Part shown: positions 12,551-25,310 of the stretch, in pieces | Layout: each line of letters opens with the position of its first letter | Numbering within the stretch: the stretch's first letter is position 1 | Assembly (NCBI GenBank): GCA_027574665.1 | Contig: CM050650.1 | Location: 101,529,086-101,593,085, forward strand | Origin: Rhynochetos jubatus | Lineage: Eukaryota > Chordata > Aves > Eurypygiformes > Rhynochetidae | Direction of reading: 5' to 3' | DNA length: 64,000 nucleotides | Position numbers and translations under genes: made by a program | Notes under the pieces: model-generated | Database searches by the model: none | Told to the model about the DNA's origin: nothing | The model's input: only the letters and a program-made list of their open reading frames with translations

Positions 12551-13577
12551 CATCACTTACAAACAGATATAATTAACAAATGTCATTTCACGTTGTGTTC
12601 TAACATTGCTGAAGATGAGAATTAAATCAGTCCTTATTAAAATTAGAATGCAGTAGCATTTGTGACATTTTGGTAGCCTATTTCTGTTTTACATTAACCA
12701 GTTTTTAAGGATGTAAAGGAAATCTACACTTATTCCAATATGAAACATGCCCGTTTCCAGTGGCTTTTCTTCAATGATCATGTTTACTATTCATATACAT
12801 AAATGCATATTTACTGTGTTCAACATAAATATGTAGAGCTGTAAGTGCATGTTAGACATCAAGAAAGATTTGTCAGAATTGTAGTCTTCTGTACTATTTA
12901 GATGTTAAGAACATTGCTGTACTTTAAAAAGGGTGTATATCTTGTTTCAAAGTTGTTTGTGTATCTAAAGGCTACTGTAACAAGTAAAATAATAAATTAT
13001 CTTAAATAATATCCTCCAATGTCAGCCCTGGCTATCAGAGTCAAATTTGAGTCTTCCCATGAATGGTAGTTACTAAAGATCTTGTAAGTGAAATGTAGTC
13101 AGTGAATTATGTCTGGGCAACCACATTAACTTCAAATTATGCTGTTGGTGACACTTGAAAAGTACTTTGACTTCAGAGCGTTTTGTCATGTAAGTGACTA
13201 TAATTTAGGAAGCAATTCTGTTGCTAGTGCATTAGAGTAAAATTCAGAAAGCTCTTTAGACTTGTAGTGCAAAAAAATGGGAACTGTGATATCTTATTTT
13301 GGTTGGTAGAGTAAGAAGAAATGGGAAAGAGATTTGATATTCAAAAATAGCACTTTTGCATGATTAAATTACAGAATTAAACTATTTTTAATTTCCCCAG
13401 TTTTATGAAATATTTAGTAACAGATGCTGTCTGTGAGAAGACAAACCCCTTGTCCAATGGTTTTTTTATGCTCTGTTTATTTGAAATACTATAGAATGTT
13501 ACAAATTAAATTTGGTTGTTAGTCTCTGTGTATGCTACAGAATATTTATGACAAAATTTTGGATTTTTTCTACTCTG

Positions 13578-13655
13578 CATATATGTATACATAAATATAT
13601 ATCTGTATATATGCACATATTTATATTTATATCTATATTCATCACTATCTATATT
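13578..13655. repeat. AT-rich degenerate microsatellite
   Basis: Alternating purine-pyrimidine TATA-rich sequence (repeated ATATAT, TATTTATAT and TATCTATAT units). It explains the lysine/tyrosine- and isoleucine-rich open frames on both strands here, which are not genes. Confidence 0.75.
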
Positions 13656-14320
13656 TACACTTATGCGCCAATTTATAGTTCCCTTTCCCAAAGGATTTTA
13701 GCTGAAACAGATTGCCGTGTCCTTTATTACAGTGGTGAAAATAGTACTAAATTCAAGGAAATTGTATCTCCAGAGAAATCCCAGAACATTTCACCTTTGT
13801 ACGAGTCTTACTTGAGTGAAACTCACTTTATTTCTCCCTCTTGCATTTTCTGATCTGTCATTCTCTGTTTTCAAAGAAACATTCCTTTCCTGAATACTTT
13901 TTAAGATGAACTTCAAACTGTTATTTTGACTCTTTGCTAAGGGCAATTTTCAACAACTGTCATTTTCTTTGATCCAAAATCTAGTTCTTGTGAAAACTTT
14001 TGCATGTTTTTTTTATTTTATCTCAAAAAATTATCTTACCATTTTCATGTAAAGACTTACATCACCTGTCTTCTCTTGTAGTTTCCACAGCAGTCACACA
14101 GACATTACTGAACTGTCCTTGCAGACATACCAAATGTCTGATTGCTGGTATAATGAAGAATTATTTGCTGTTATCATTATTCTGAGTGTAGCACTTCCTC
14201 TTCAGCCCTCACCTCTCGTTAGGAAAAGAAGATGAAAAAAATATCCAAAATTGAATTTTTTCAAACAGAAAAGCTGAATTCCCAACATCGGAGTGAGTGT
14301 GGCCCTTGGCACTGTGTGTA

Positions 14321-14436
14321 GACGTGTGTCTCTATGGCATGGCAGTGAGTCTGCCGTGTTACGACAATTCAGACACACCACGTAGATTACTCCTGTGCCG
14401 CACATGCACGCTACGTGTGAAGGATATCGCACGTGC
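14321..14436. promoter_or_regulatory. Cluster of ACGTG motifs (possible regulatory element)
   Basis: Four ACGTG cores lie within about 115 bp: GACGTGTG (14321), CCACGTAG (14378, minus-strand core), CTACGTGTG (14411) and the palindrome GCACGTGC (14429-14436, an E-box CACGTG). The interval also has more CpGs than its neighbours. ACGTG is the core of bHLH-PAS and E-box sites, so a regulatory role is conceivable, but the clustering is the only evidence. Confidence 0.25.
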
Positions 14437-14811
14437 TATGGTGCAGGACTCCTTTCAAGTCAGGATCTAAAGGCTTGAGTCCAGTAGGCTTTTGCCTGGA
14501 TTCATGCAGAGCTCCCACTGAGGAAAAGCATTCTAGTAAAGTAAAAATACCTAAGTTTAACCTTAAGAATGACTATTTCAAAAACAAGCATTTAACTTCT
14601 ATAACCATTATTTTGACCTGGCAAACAACACAGCTTGTTCATTGGATTAGTCGTGTATATGCCTTAAAGCTGTAAGTTTTATGATAAAATAAGAAAAATA
14701 TATTTAAAACAAAACCACCTTCATAGCCTGTTTTCTTTAAGGTGTATGAGGGAAAATACCTTGTCTGTTAAATTGTTTGCTGTTTCTATTGACTTCAGCA
14801 TATCCATGTCT

Positions 14812-14893
14812 ATTTTAGAATAGGATAGTCCCAATTGCAAGGGACCTACAATGATTGCAAAGGACCTAAAACGATCTTCTAGTCCAATTTAAG
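14812..14893 (-). mobile_element. Possible degenerate CR1 3' tail
   Basis: Contains two staggered versions of the CR1-like phrase 'aattgcaagggacctacaat' / 'attgcaaaggacctaaaacg' followed by ATCTTCTAGTCCAATTT. This resembles the minus-strand CR1 tail (AGGGACCTTAAAGATCATCTAGT). The two staggered copies suggest a local duplication inside an old remnant. It is too short and diverged to be sure. Confidence 0.4.
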
Positions 14894-15950
14894 TTATTCA
14901 TCAGACTTAAAATATTTTTTGATTAAAAATTTTCCAGTTCCTAGTTACTTTATTAATTTGGATTCATTTTATTGTTTTGAGTATTTTCCTGAAGAGGTGA
15001 TGAAAATTAAATTTTATAGTAAGAACGCAAGAATGCTTCTCTGATAAGTACTGAAAATATTTCAAACCGAAAATAATGATTGCTCTGTGGCTTACCAAAT
15101 GGAAAATTGTTCAATATTTTCCTTAAGGACCCACTTACATTTTTAACCAGTATAATGCCGTTTACTGCAATGCAATAGCAGACTGATAATTCCTATGAAC
15201 TTTAAGAAAAATAGTGGTATATAACCCATCTGAATTTTTTAAGGATCACATAAATAGCCACAGAGCATGTAATTTTCAACTGCTTTTCTTTCCTTTTCCC
15301 ATCTGACTCAGTTGTTCTTGAGCCAAGTGCTGATTAACATGATTTCCAAAAGTACAATGTACAAAATTATAGCACTTTGCTAAAACAGTGATCAATGTGC
15401 TGAAGGACACAAGCTGGCAGAAAGCAGTAATAGTGGAGATGAGAAAACATTTTGAAAATGGAACACAATTTGGATTTGCTGTCATTGACTTCGGTTACCT
15501 AAACAATGTAAAATTCTGCTGTAGGGGTTGAGACATCTGTCAAACCCAGAAATTTTAAAACAACGTTCAAAAGAACTGAAAATAACGTAGAAGAGAAAGG
15601 AGAAGGAGAAGACAAGCCTTCTTTTATAATGCTTTGCTCCATATAGGCATGGCAAACTGCTTTAGTGGTGGAAATACAAAAAAAAATGAAAACAATATAA
15701 ATAGAGTAATTAGATTTGAAAGAGACTAGATATATCTTACTCCATTTGGCACATCGGTAACATAATGTCTATCGTCTGGGATTATCCTTGATAAGTACAA
15801 GAGCTTGTAAAGACAAGTTTCATAATTTAGTCTACCAATTTAATAATTTACTGCGTCCTTAAATCCTCCCAGTTTTTAGGTGGACTCGGGACCTGTAAGG
15901 CAGCTGCTGATTTTCTGTTGCTCTCTTTGAGAGGCCAAAGAGTCCCCAGG

Positions 15951-16044
15951 TTTTGGGAGGGAGGGAGAAAGTAAGGAGCAGGGAGAAGAGGGAAGGAGGA
16001 AAGGGAGGAAAAGAAAGGAAGAAACAGACATAGGAAGGAAAATC
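15951..16044. repeat. Purine (G/A) tract
   Basis: About 95 bp of almost pure G and A on the plus strand, including TGGGAGGGAGGGAG and many GGA/AAGG units, broken by only a few pyrimidines. Three overlapping antisense open frames rich in Ser, Phe, Pro and Leu across it are by-products of the composition and are not genes. Confidence 0.85.
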
Positions 16045-17912
16045 TGAGTCGCACTCACTCACGGAACAACAGGCTGCTATCTAAGATACTTTTTGTAGTT
16101 TTTGTTCCAAAATCATAGACAGTGCAAAAAAATAAATAGGGCAAATAAATCAAGATCCATTGGAACAGGATGTCGACTTGACAAACTAAGTGGTTTAAAC
16201 CAGAATGCAGAGGACCTTAATTGTATTAAAATGAAATAAAAACACTCCACTGGAACACACATGAGCCAGAATGCAGAAGGCAGTCAGGTCACAGTGTTGT
16301 TTAAGATGTACTTAACATTTAAATAGTCAGATGCTGTTTAAAATGTACTACCAGCTTTCGAGGTGAATAGTAGCAGTGGGAAAAATGAAACTGCAAGGAC
16401 AAGAATATCTATTGCAGTTCAGCTTTTTATACCTTTGAAATGAATGGAAAAATAAAGAACTTCAGAATGTAAGTTTGGTGGCAGAATTATCATGAGTTAA
16501 GCAATCAGAGTTATCCTGGTATTTACAGTAATAATAGCATGTCTCACAGTAGTCAGACCTTAAACTGTATGTTTTGGTGGTATATATATAAGCATATAGT
16601 ACCTACATCTTTATTTTGCCATTTTAACTTTCAGAAGGATAATGAGAAGTCTTTCTATGCAATATATTTAAGGCAGAAGAATACTGATTGTGCGTCTTTT
16701 TTAAGTTTTAAAATTATTTGAAGTTCCTAATCAAAACATTTCTTTTGTGGAACCGAAGACTTTCTCATCCATCCAACTCTCTGCCCTCATGCTGGCATCT
16801 CCTAGAGTTGCCTCCAGTGGGAGTCGTGGGAAATACTTCTTAATCTCTACCATCTCTGGTGAATATTTAGTGTTTCTCCGCATATATAAATTGTAGTCAG
16901 GAGGACTTTCCATTTCGTGTCATAAAAGCTGTAGATTTGTTTTCATCTCCTCTTCATTGAAACAAAGCCAGCCAAGAATTAATTCCCTGTGCTACCACTG
17001 GTATTTCCTTACGGTGTCTAATACAGCGGTTGGAATGTGTCTTGTCCCATGTTTCAGAGGAAAGTCTTCTGTAAAAAAATATAATTGAGAAGTCCACATA
17101 TGGAATGCATGTGTCACAGATTTTCTCAAAACATAAGAAATACTGTGTAACTTGTAATTTTCATTTACTCATTCAGATACTTAACAAAACTTAGAGACAC
17201 TTTTTGTTAAGTTTGTTATCACTTTTGTGTACATAAATTATGCTTCAGCCATCCTAAATCAGAAAATAACCAGCAAGTGGTTCAAGGAATACCAGAACCA
17301 TCTGCACTTGCCTTGCAGAGAGTGGTTCTTACCATCTTTCATTAAAAATCTGAGCAAACCAAATGCATCTTTTGCACCTTATGACACATATGAAAAATCA
17401 ACAGGTTGTTGCATGATTACATTGCATGTAGATAAATAGCAGTAAATTCTAAACATTAAACATCTGAAGTCCTCAAAAACCAGAAAACAATAAATATCAC
17501 AGAATTTCATTAGGAGTTTGCCTCAGAAGTATTGCTTAAGCTACACTTACAAAACAAGATAGAATACGATTTTTGTAAAACAGATCTATCCAGAATTTAA
17601 ATACCATGATTATCCTTGCAAGAGTATTTTAAAATAGTTAAATACTTAGGAGAATATCTACATTGTATCTTTTTTGTAAAATAATTATTTTTATTTTTTA
17701 TAAACATATTTTTAAAATGAAACCTTAAATATACCAAGTAAAGAATTGAGTCGAAGCAATAAATAAACTGAATAATGAACGAATTCATTTGTATATGGCA
17801 TCCTAGCTTATATACTACACTGAATAATGGGATCTATTTATTTTTTTTAATTTAACATTGTAGTTGCAAAATGGAAAGGCTTGTGATTTATATTAGTCAT
17901 ACAGACAGAGAT

Positions 17913-17936
17913 AATTTTAAATTTAGATTTAAAATT
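17913..17936. repeat. Perfect short inverted repeat
   Basis: Ten-base arms AATTTTAAAT and ATTTAAAATT around a 4-base TTAG loop. The arms contain no G or C, so in this AT-rich context it may well be chance. Confidence 0.7.
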
Positions 17937-18497
17937 TTAGTTTTAGAAATTTTGAAAACCACTTCTGGGGTTCAGAATTGTATTAGATTAGGTGGCATGG
18001 AATAAACAGACCAGAACAAAAAAATTCACTGTAAAATTCCCGTAACAACTGCAAAAAAGAGTTCCTGGAATAATTTAACTACAATAGTATTGTATCCATT
18101 GTGTTTTTATTAAATGTGTTGATAGGAGTAATCTCTCTCTATATTCTGTGCACTAATGTTGTGATGTGTTCTTGATGTGAATTTCAATTTCTAAACTCCA
18201 AACTGAAAATAATTTAGTTGGTCCTTCTGTTTTTATGCTAGATAGAATTAATTTTAAAATTCAAATATTCAGAATAATTGACTAAACATAAAGTATCTTA
18301 ATCGTCCACTACAGGTTTACAGATGGAAAAAAATCTCCTAACATTTCTGTTTTAAAATAATCACATATTTGTGAGAATGGGCAAGGATTTGTGGTAACTT
18401 AGATAAATACATAATAGAATATGAATATTGCCACGATGGTTGTGTGATTTTGTTTGTTTGTTTTGGAGTTTATTTTTATTCAGACCATTTAGTCTTT

Positions 18498-18650
18498 CAT
18501 AGAGTCATATCAGAATGGTTTGGGTTGGAAGGGACCTTAAAGATCATCTAGTTCCAGCCCCTCTGCCATGGGCAGGGACACCCTCCACTAGACCAGGTTG
18601 CTCAAAGCCTCATCCAGCCTGGCCTTGAACGCTTCCAGGAGTGGGGCATC
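18498..18650 (-). mobile_element. CR1 LINE, 3' tail fragment
   Basis: Minus-strand CR1 3' end of about 150 bp. Read on the plus strand it runs CATAGAGTCATATCAGAATGG, GGGACCTTAAAGATCATCTAG, TGCCATGGGCAGGGACACC, CACTAGACCAGGTTGCTC and CATCCAGCCTGGCCTTGAA. It stops abruptly after GGGGCATC, which is the 5' truncation point of the insertion. No coding sequence remains. Confidence 0.95.
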
Positions 18651-21600
18651 ATCTTTGACACTGAAACAGCTACAATTTTCTGTTTGGTCCCTGCAGTATC
18701 AAGCAGGATCTCCAAGCCCATTTTAATAAAAATGAAAATCATATATTAAATATTCAAAATACATTACTTCCTCAGATTGTGACTAATTTTGCCTTTCTAA
18801 GGCATCTATTTTAGGGTGGGGTAAGTTGTTGCCAAGGAAGCGCCTTTCTTTTAATGCTGAATATGGGTGGATCTTAGACATTCATCTTTCAACAGATACC
18901 TTGTTCAGATGTGATACTGTATAGCATGATTCTCGCTGTAAAATGCCACGGTTTTATAAGTGAGTTACTGGTGTTTTTCAGGAGTTGAAAGGGTATATTT
19001 TATAGATAAGCACTGTTTTGAGGGATTCAGAGTTACACCCCATTATATTGTCTAAGGATTGAGATGTTCAGGTCTCCATCGTAAGAACAATACTGCTCTT
19101 CCCAGCTTCTAGAATAGTGTCATCCTCCTCATTTTCTGTCTTATTTTGGAATGACCAAATATTGGAGTGTTATGGGCAAACATAAATTATTTTGCTTTTG
19201 AGTGGAGAGAAAGAATGATGAAGCAGCTAATGGAAAGGTCCCCACCATGAAGAGGTTAGAGTTTAAACTCAGATGTGACACAAAAAGGGGAGAAAATAAA
19301 CAAAAAAAGAGAGAAATGTGACTATAATTTTTGTAAAGGATTATGCAATTAGCTGTCAGACACGCATGCATTTTTGATTTCTAAGTGCATTAAACTGTTC
19401 CTTTAATGGAAGATTTTAGGAGAAAGGTTTTAGAAGTAATTTGAAAGATGAGAGAATAAGGTCTGTAAATAGGGATTCAGAAGACATTCCATGAATATGA
19501 GCAGCTGGAAAGAGAGCATGACAATAAAATGGTAGAAGGAAATTAAAGCAGTGCTGAACTCATGTCCTTAGCACATAGAAGACAAGGTCAAAGTTGTAGG
19601 TTAAGGCTGAGTAATTTGGGTCGCTGAATGCCAAGAACAAGGAATTTGAACTGTTATCCTTCCTAACAGAAGGATATAGTTATGGATGATGTAATTGTAG
19701 CATCACACAAACTGTGGAGTTGGCCACATTTTGTGCCATAAATTACATTAGTATGTTAGAATCTGTTGACTGAGGTCAAAGATGAAAAGAAACCATGTGG
19801 CTCAGTTTTATTCAGCGGGGTTTCATCTGTATAAAAAAAAAATAAACATGAAATAAAATTGCTGATATTGATTGACATTTAGAAATTTTTGGCATCTTTA
19901 GATATTTTATTGCCTATTTTCTTCTTTTTGTGAGCTCATTATGCCAATGGATATGGATCAGTATTTCTTGCCCAGTGTGCCAAATGAATAGCTAAAATGT
20001 GAAACTAAGCTAGTCATTCTTCTATGTTTTTCTACTTTCTGCGTTTTTTTGATGGACCCAGTTTCCTAACACCATTTTCTCTGCTCTGGTTTAAAACCTG
20101 AAAGACAGTTTTTGCTGATAAGTGAAAAATTAGTATGACCTGTTGAGACTTGCTAGTTAGGGTTGTGGCTTCTTCACTGCAGTGGTTCTTGAAGATCAAG
20201 ATTTCACCTTATAGTTCAATGTTTCTCGTGCAGTTGAGAGAATAAAATAAGTGAATTGTTTTATAACAGCTGTATAAGGCTTATTAGTTTTCTTCATTTG
20301 CATCTTAGACTAGGGAGACCAAGCACAAAATCAGATTTCTTTGCTACCTAGTATTGTTTACCACCTCAGTGTAATTTTTTGTAATATAATTTATCTAACA
20401 TATTTTAAATATTTCGGCTGCTTTTAGAGCATTCCTAAGACACTTTGAAACAGTCATCTGTTTTATACATCTGAAAGTTTGAATGCGTTTTACCACTGGT
20501 ATGTGGTGCCTTGACAGCATATTGGATGCTGCTATTTTATGTCTGTGGGAGTGAGAAATGAAAATGCCAGTTTTATGACAACATGATGCATTGATTCTAC
20601 TCACATGAATATCATTAATGTCATACTCTGCCATCTTGTCTTGTGCCAAGTTATGTTTTCAGCAAAAAACATAATAGTGTAATTCAGAGTATTTTTGTTT
20701 GACTCTTGCATGATTTCTTTTTATTTTTTTTTCACTGGAATCCTAATAAAATCAGCAATGAGTGCTAAAGAATGAAGACTACTATTCAAGGGTCTGTATG
20801 AGTGCAATGGTAATTGTTTTTCATGTAGTATTAAGGTTGAAACCATATGTGTACAAAATTACAGTTTTCTGGACTGTTTGTTTATTTTGTAAAGATTTGT
20901 AGGTTTGCCAGTCCCAAAAATCTGCCCACCAATTTTGTTTTAGGAAGATGTGCAGGTCCATGTTGAACTTTACAGTAGAATCTAGTTAGAAGTGTAAAAG
21001 TATCCAGCTCACAAGAGCTGTATGCCTGGTAACTGGGGTACTCAGAATACGTTCTTGATACTCTGTGTCCCAGATGAATGATTTAATCTTGACACTACTC
21101 CCTCATATAACATGGCAGCACAGCAAGGTGGAGATTGCATGTCAGTGGAATCACTGGTTTAACACTACATATATTTAGCAATTGAAGAAAATGAAACCCC
21201 TCTGGGACCTCACGACCTCATAGGAGTCCAAAAATGTTAATGAACCCAAAGGATATTGCAGCAAGGATTTTAAAATTTACTATTGAATCATCTGAGAATA
21301 AATATCCTAGATAAGCCAGCATGAAATATTCAGACTAGGAATATTTAAATACTATTTTATTTAAATCAGAAAATATCAAATATCTTTTGATGTTTTCGAC
21401 TGGTCTTTTCTACTTTTCAATGAAAAGTTTGCTATTTTCACTTTTTCGTTCATTTTCTACAGAATAGGAAAAATATGTTGATAAAATCTCTTATGGGATA
21501 CAATTTCCCATTTAAATGAACTCTAGTTGAATATTTACTTCAATAATAATAATAATAATAACAATAACTATAACAATAACAATAATAAAAATACATACTA

Positions 21601-24600
21601 CCATTGATTCAGAGTAGATGTGCTTGTGATTTGTTGCATTTTCAGTATTTTGTTACTTAAGAAATAAAGTTTTACATAATAAGATTCAAAGTATCTTCAT
21701 AGAACGTCTTTTGGGTTCCTAATTTTAGCAGTCTCTCATCTCCTAGGGCCTCATCAGCATTTTAAAACGTCTAATTTTCTTCAAGCATAACAGAAATAAC
21801 TAAGGCTGTGTCTGGTTTCATTTTGGTCCAGAACTTTTGATATGCTCAAGAGCAATTGACCAAATACTGCCAGATCATCTGCATGCTTTCGGAAATTGCA
21901 GGCTACTCTATCCTATAATGATTTCCATTGACTAGCTCTCATTAACTTTTGATCTTCAGAGTGTTCATCCAATACCTTATTGATGAAGTTATTCCAGCAT
22001 TTCCTAGGGTTTTTCATTTATAAGAGATGAGGGAAGAAGGTAGTATTCAGTTCAAAAGTGGAAAGGTTTCACGGGATTTCAGTTTACAGGATGGCCATCC
22101 ATTCTCGAGGAGTGATCCTTGGTACAGCCAAGTCTGTGGAAACAAATGCTTCTTCTATGCTGTTTTGTACCTTCATTTTATAAAAAATATCCTTTTATTC
22201 TGAAAGCTACTTTTGTAAAAGTAATCAAAGCTTCAAACTACTTACTTGTTCCTGGTTGCTCCGCAACTGAGCACTTAAGCGTGAACACAGTAACACAACT
22301 GTCCTAAACTTCACATCTTCATTTTTATTTTTGAGGTGTGAGTTGAGCTCATTTATTATAAAATATGCATCCATGTATACTTTAAAAATATATATTTAAG
22401 TTACACTTAGTGGCTTTTCTCTCACATTGATTCTTCACCACATACTATTTCATTTGGTCTTCTTACACATGGATGAAGATAGCAATGAACTAAAGTTACA
22501 ATCATTGCTAAAGGAAATGCCAAGAGTGGAAAACTTCACAGTACCTCAGTGATAATATGAAATTGCATTTTGAAAAAGGAAAAGTTTCTTTTTTTTTTTT
22601 CAGAAACCATTAAAAGCCTGAGGTGTAGCTTTTCAGTTATTTCTTAGAAATTCATCTTCTGAAAAGCATTGGTACCTTTCCATAGGCCATTACAAGAAGT
22701 GGTACGTGAATGTGTGTATATACACATCATTAAGAAAATACTGTTCTTAATAATTGTCTTTTTGAGACTACCAGTTAATTTATGTGCAATTTTATATTAC
22801 TTGGAATGAATGTTCACCTTTCTGATGCACCATGTTGCACCTAATTTGAAAGTTTAGGTTTGGTGGTTTACCTCTTCTTTATTCTCTTTTCAAAAGTGGC
22901 AATTCTAAAATTTGCCTGCTAATTGAAGTTAATAAAATAAACATTCTCAACATAATTTACCATTTGTATATTCATATCCTCTTGAGCTTAGTAAATTTCT
23001 GCCCTGATGTTTGTCAGTGTAGTTGCGGGTTGCAGTTTTCTTCTTTGTGTCATGCCGCAGCGGTGAAAGTGAGTGTACTGTCAGGATTGAAGTCGTCTGC
23101 TGGGGAAGCATTGCAATAGGATATGAAGAGGATCGGACTGCTCTGATATGTTAAAGAGCAGCACTGCACTTATGTCCCTTGTGCTGTCACTCACAAGTTC
23201 TTACATGTTATAGTATACAATATTATTTCAATATATCTGAGGGTTCAGTGCAATTTTGGAAGACAAAGCATGTTCTGAGAGGTAAATTCTTTTAGTCTAG
23301 TTCCCATTTCACCTTCAAAGTTGTGAACCCTCTCTTATTAGCAGTGAAAGAGTTTCATGATTTGGTGCTTGTCTAAAACTCAAAACTCCAGTTTCTGTTT
23401 TGCTATGGGTTTGTTTGTCTTCAAAGGACAGTCACTTGAAGCTAGATCCAGATTTAAGATCCTGCATTTAGACAATGCAGTACCTTATTTTTCCAGCACA
23501 CAGGCTGAGACCAGAATTCTGAGACAGATACAAGGCCATCCTGTATGGTGACTGGGAGGACTTAAGGAAAACACTGCTCAAGCCTTGTCATCATAAAAAA
23601 AGTAAGATTCTTAAGGCAGGGAAGGAAGTGTAACAATATGGCCTGGGTTTGGATACTTCAGACTTGGTGGGAGAAACCTGAATTCCACTTCCACCTTTGA
23701 GAATCTCTTCTGTGTTTTATATGAAATAGTCATCACAAAGTGAACAGTCTTCAGAGCAGGAATAGAACTGTACCTTACAGCTGAGCTCCTGTGGGGCTAC
23801 AAAATCTACTCACTTTTGTCCTTGCGCATATCCTGTCTAGTCCTAGCAATTTGCATGTTGTTGCACAAAGCTCATACTTCACAAAACAACATGAATAGTT
23901 TGTTTCTAACACTTGCCTGATCTTAGAGTTGAGGTAGTGTGTTCCTCTAGAAGATGCAAGAGATTGGTTTCAATCTGGGTCGATACAATAGGTTATTTAT
24001 AATAAGGTGAGTGCACTATCTTCCAGCTGCTTGAAAGGAAAGGGAACCTCTTACAGCTTGATTTTAAAGAAAGCAGTTGCTATTCCATACCAGTGGGAGT
24101 CCTATCCTTTCTTACATACTCTGATTGCTCTGATTGTGAAATACAAAGCAATGCTGTAAGGTAGATACTTCTTTCTCTCAAAAGTAGTTGCTGCACATGT
24201 AGGTTTTCAATTTTTCTTACTTCTACTTAAACAGGGATAGCACAAGAATACTCAGCAGTAGAGAGTGTAAGTGGAATCTTGCAAAGAGATGCAGAAACAG
24301 CAAACGGTCTAGAGGGACAAATGGGTTTCCTAAGCTTTTGTGAAGGAAAGATCGGAGAGTTCAGATGAGTCTAGGAAATGTCATTTACTTCTGAGTGCCA
24401 GGAGAAGGGGAAAGTTGCAGGGAGGAGAGAGAGCAGCCTTGCTTGGTCCTGACCAATTTCCTGAAATTTTCTTCTGCCACTGTTAGGGAGGATGGGATTA
24501 GGGAAGCACTGTCTGTGACGTGCAAAAGCTGAGTGCCATGTGAATTTGAGACAGACTGTCTTTTCAGGCTGGAATACCCTGTAGTTGTCTTTTCTTCTCT

Positions 24601-25310
24601 TTTTTGTTTAATAGTTATCAAAAATTGCAAGACATTAACAAAGTGGTTTAAATCTTCATCGTTGCTGAGAGCGTTATCTCTGAAAACTGTTACCTAGCTC
24701 TAAATTGCACCTGTCTGAGGATCACCCGATTACCTTACTTTGGTCATTCCTTCACTGGAACACATATATTTTGGATATTGACAGCAGAGTGTTTTGTGTG
24801 GCCTGCATGTCTTTGCATTCTGAAAAGAGTGAGAGAGAGCTGTGCCTTTCAACAGCAGCAGTATCTGTTAACAGGGTCACAGGACCTCGTGCCCTTGTTT
24901 TTTTTCCAGACCACGTGACTCCTTTCTGTGTGGGGCTCCTATACACAGAAAGTTGGATTAATTAAGAAATCAGTCTGTATCTTACCCAGAAGTGGTACTA
25001 AGAAGGTATGACAGTCTTGGGCAAAACATGAGCAAAGCTATCAATCCACAAAATACCAAGCTAATTATTCTGCCTACTGTAATTGCTCTCAAATATGCTT
25101 TCATAATGAGAATGTTTTAAAATGCTTTGCTAGTTTTCTCCTAACAGCAGTATTCCAGTTCCTGTAAGAGAGATGTATGTTGGTGGGTTTGTAGTTTCTT
25201 TCTCCTCTCCCTCTCTTTGAGGAAAGGAAGAGATCATGTCGTAGGCATTTTATGGATCTTATGTGCCAAAATATATGCTGCACAGATTGAATAAAGAATA
25301 TCCTCATTTT
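18651..25310. other. Unique AT-rich DNA
   Basis: No gene or recognised transposon. The only clear structure is an AAT/AAC microsatellite (21541-21589). Open frames here are at most about 86 codons, have no recognisable motifs, and are best read as noise. Confidence 0.6.
21541..21589. repeat. (AAT)n / (AAC)n microsatellite
   Basis: About 49 bp of AAT units grading into mixed AAC and AAT units. It is an ordinary trinucleotide repeat, likely length-variable. Confidence 0.92.

Larger units (their letters stand above)
12551..18497. other. Unique AT-rich DNA
   Basis: No gene supported. It holds an AT microsatellite (13578-13655), an ACGTG motif cluster (14321-14436), a possible degenerate CR1 remnant (14812-14893), a purine tract (15951-16044) and a short inverted repeat (17913-17936). 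Open frames of about 60-80 codons at 16731-16913 (-) and 17227-17439 (+) look protein-like but lack supporting signals and resemble nothing I know. Confidence 0.55.

Noticed and set aside
13506-13853. Opposed open frames of 61 (-) and 113 (+) codons
   Set aside because: Their repetitive Ile/Tyr/His/Lys composition comes from the TATA-type microsatellite.
15848-16062. Three overlapping minus-strand open frames of 60-68 codons
   Set aside because: All three frames being open at once is the signature of a purine/pyrimidine tract, not of coding.
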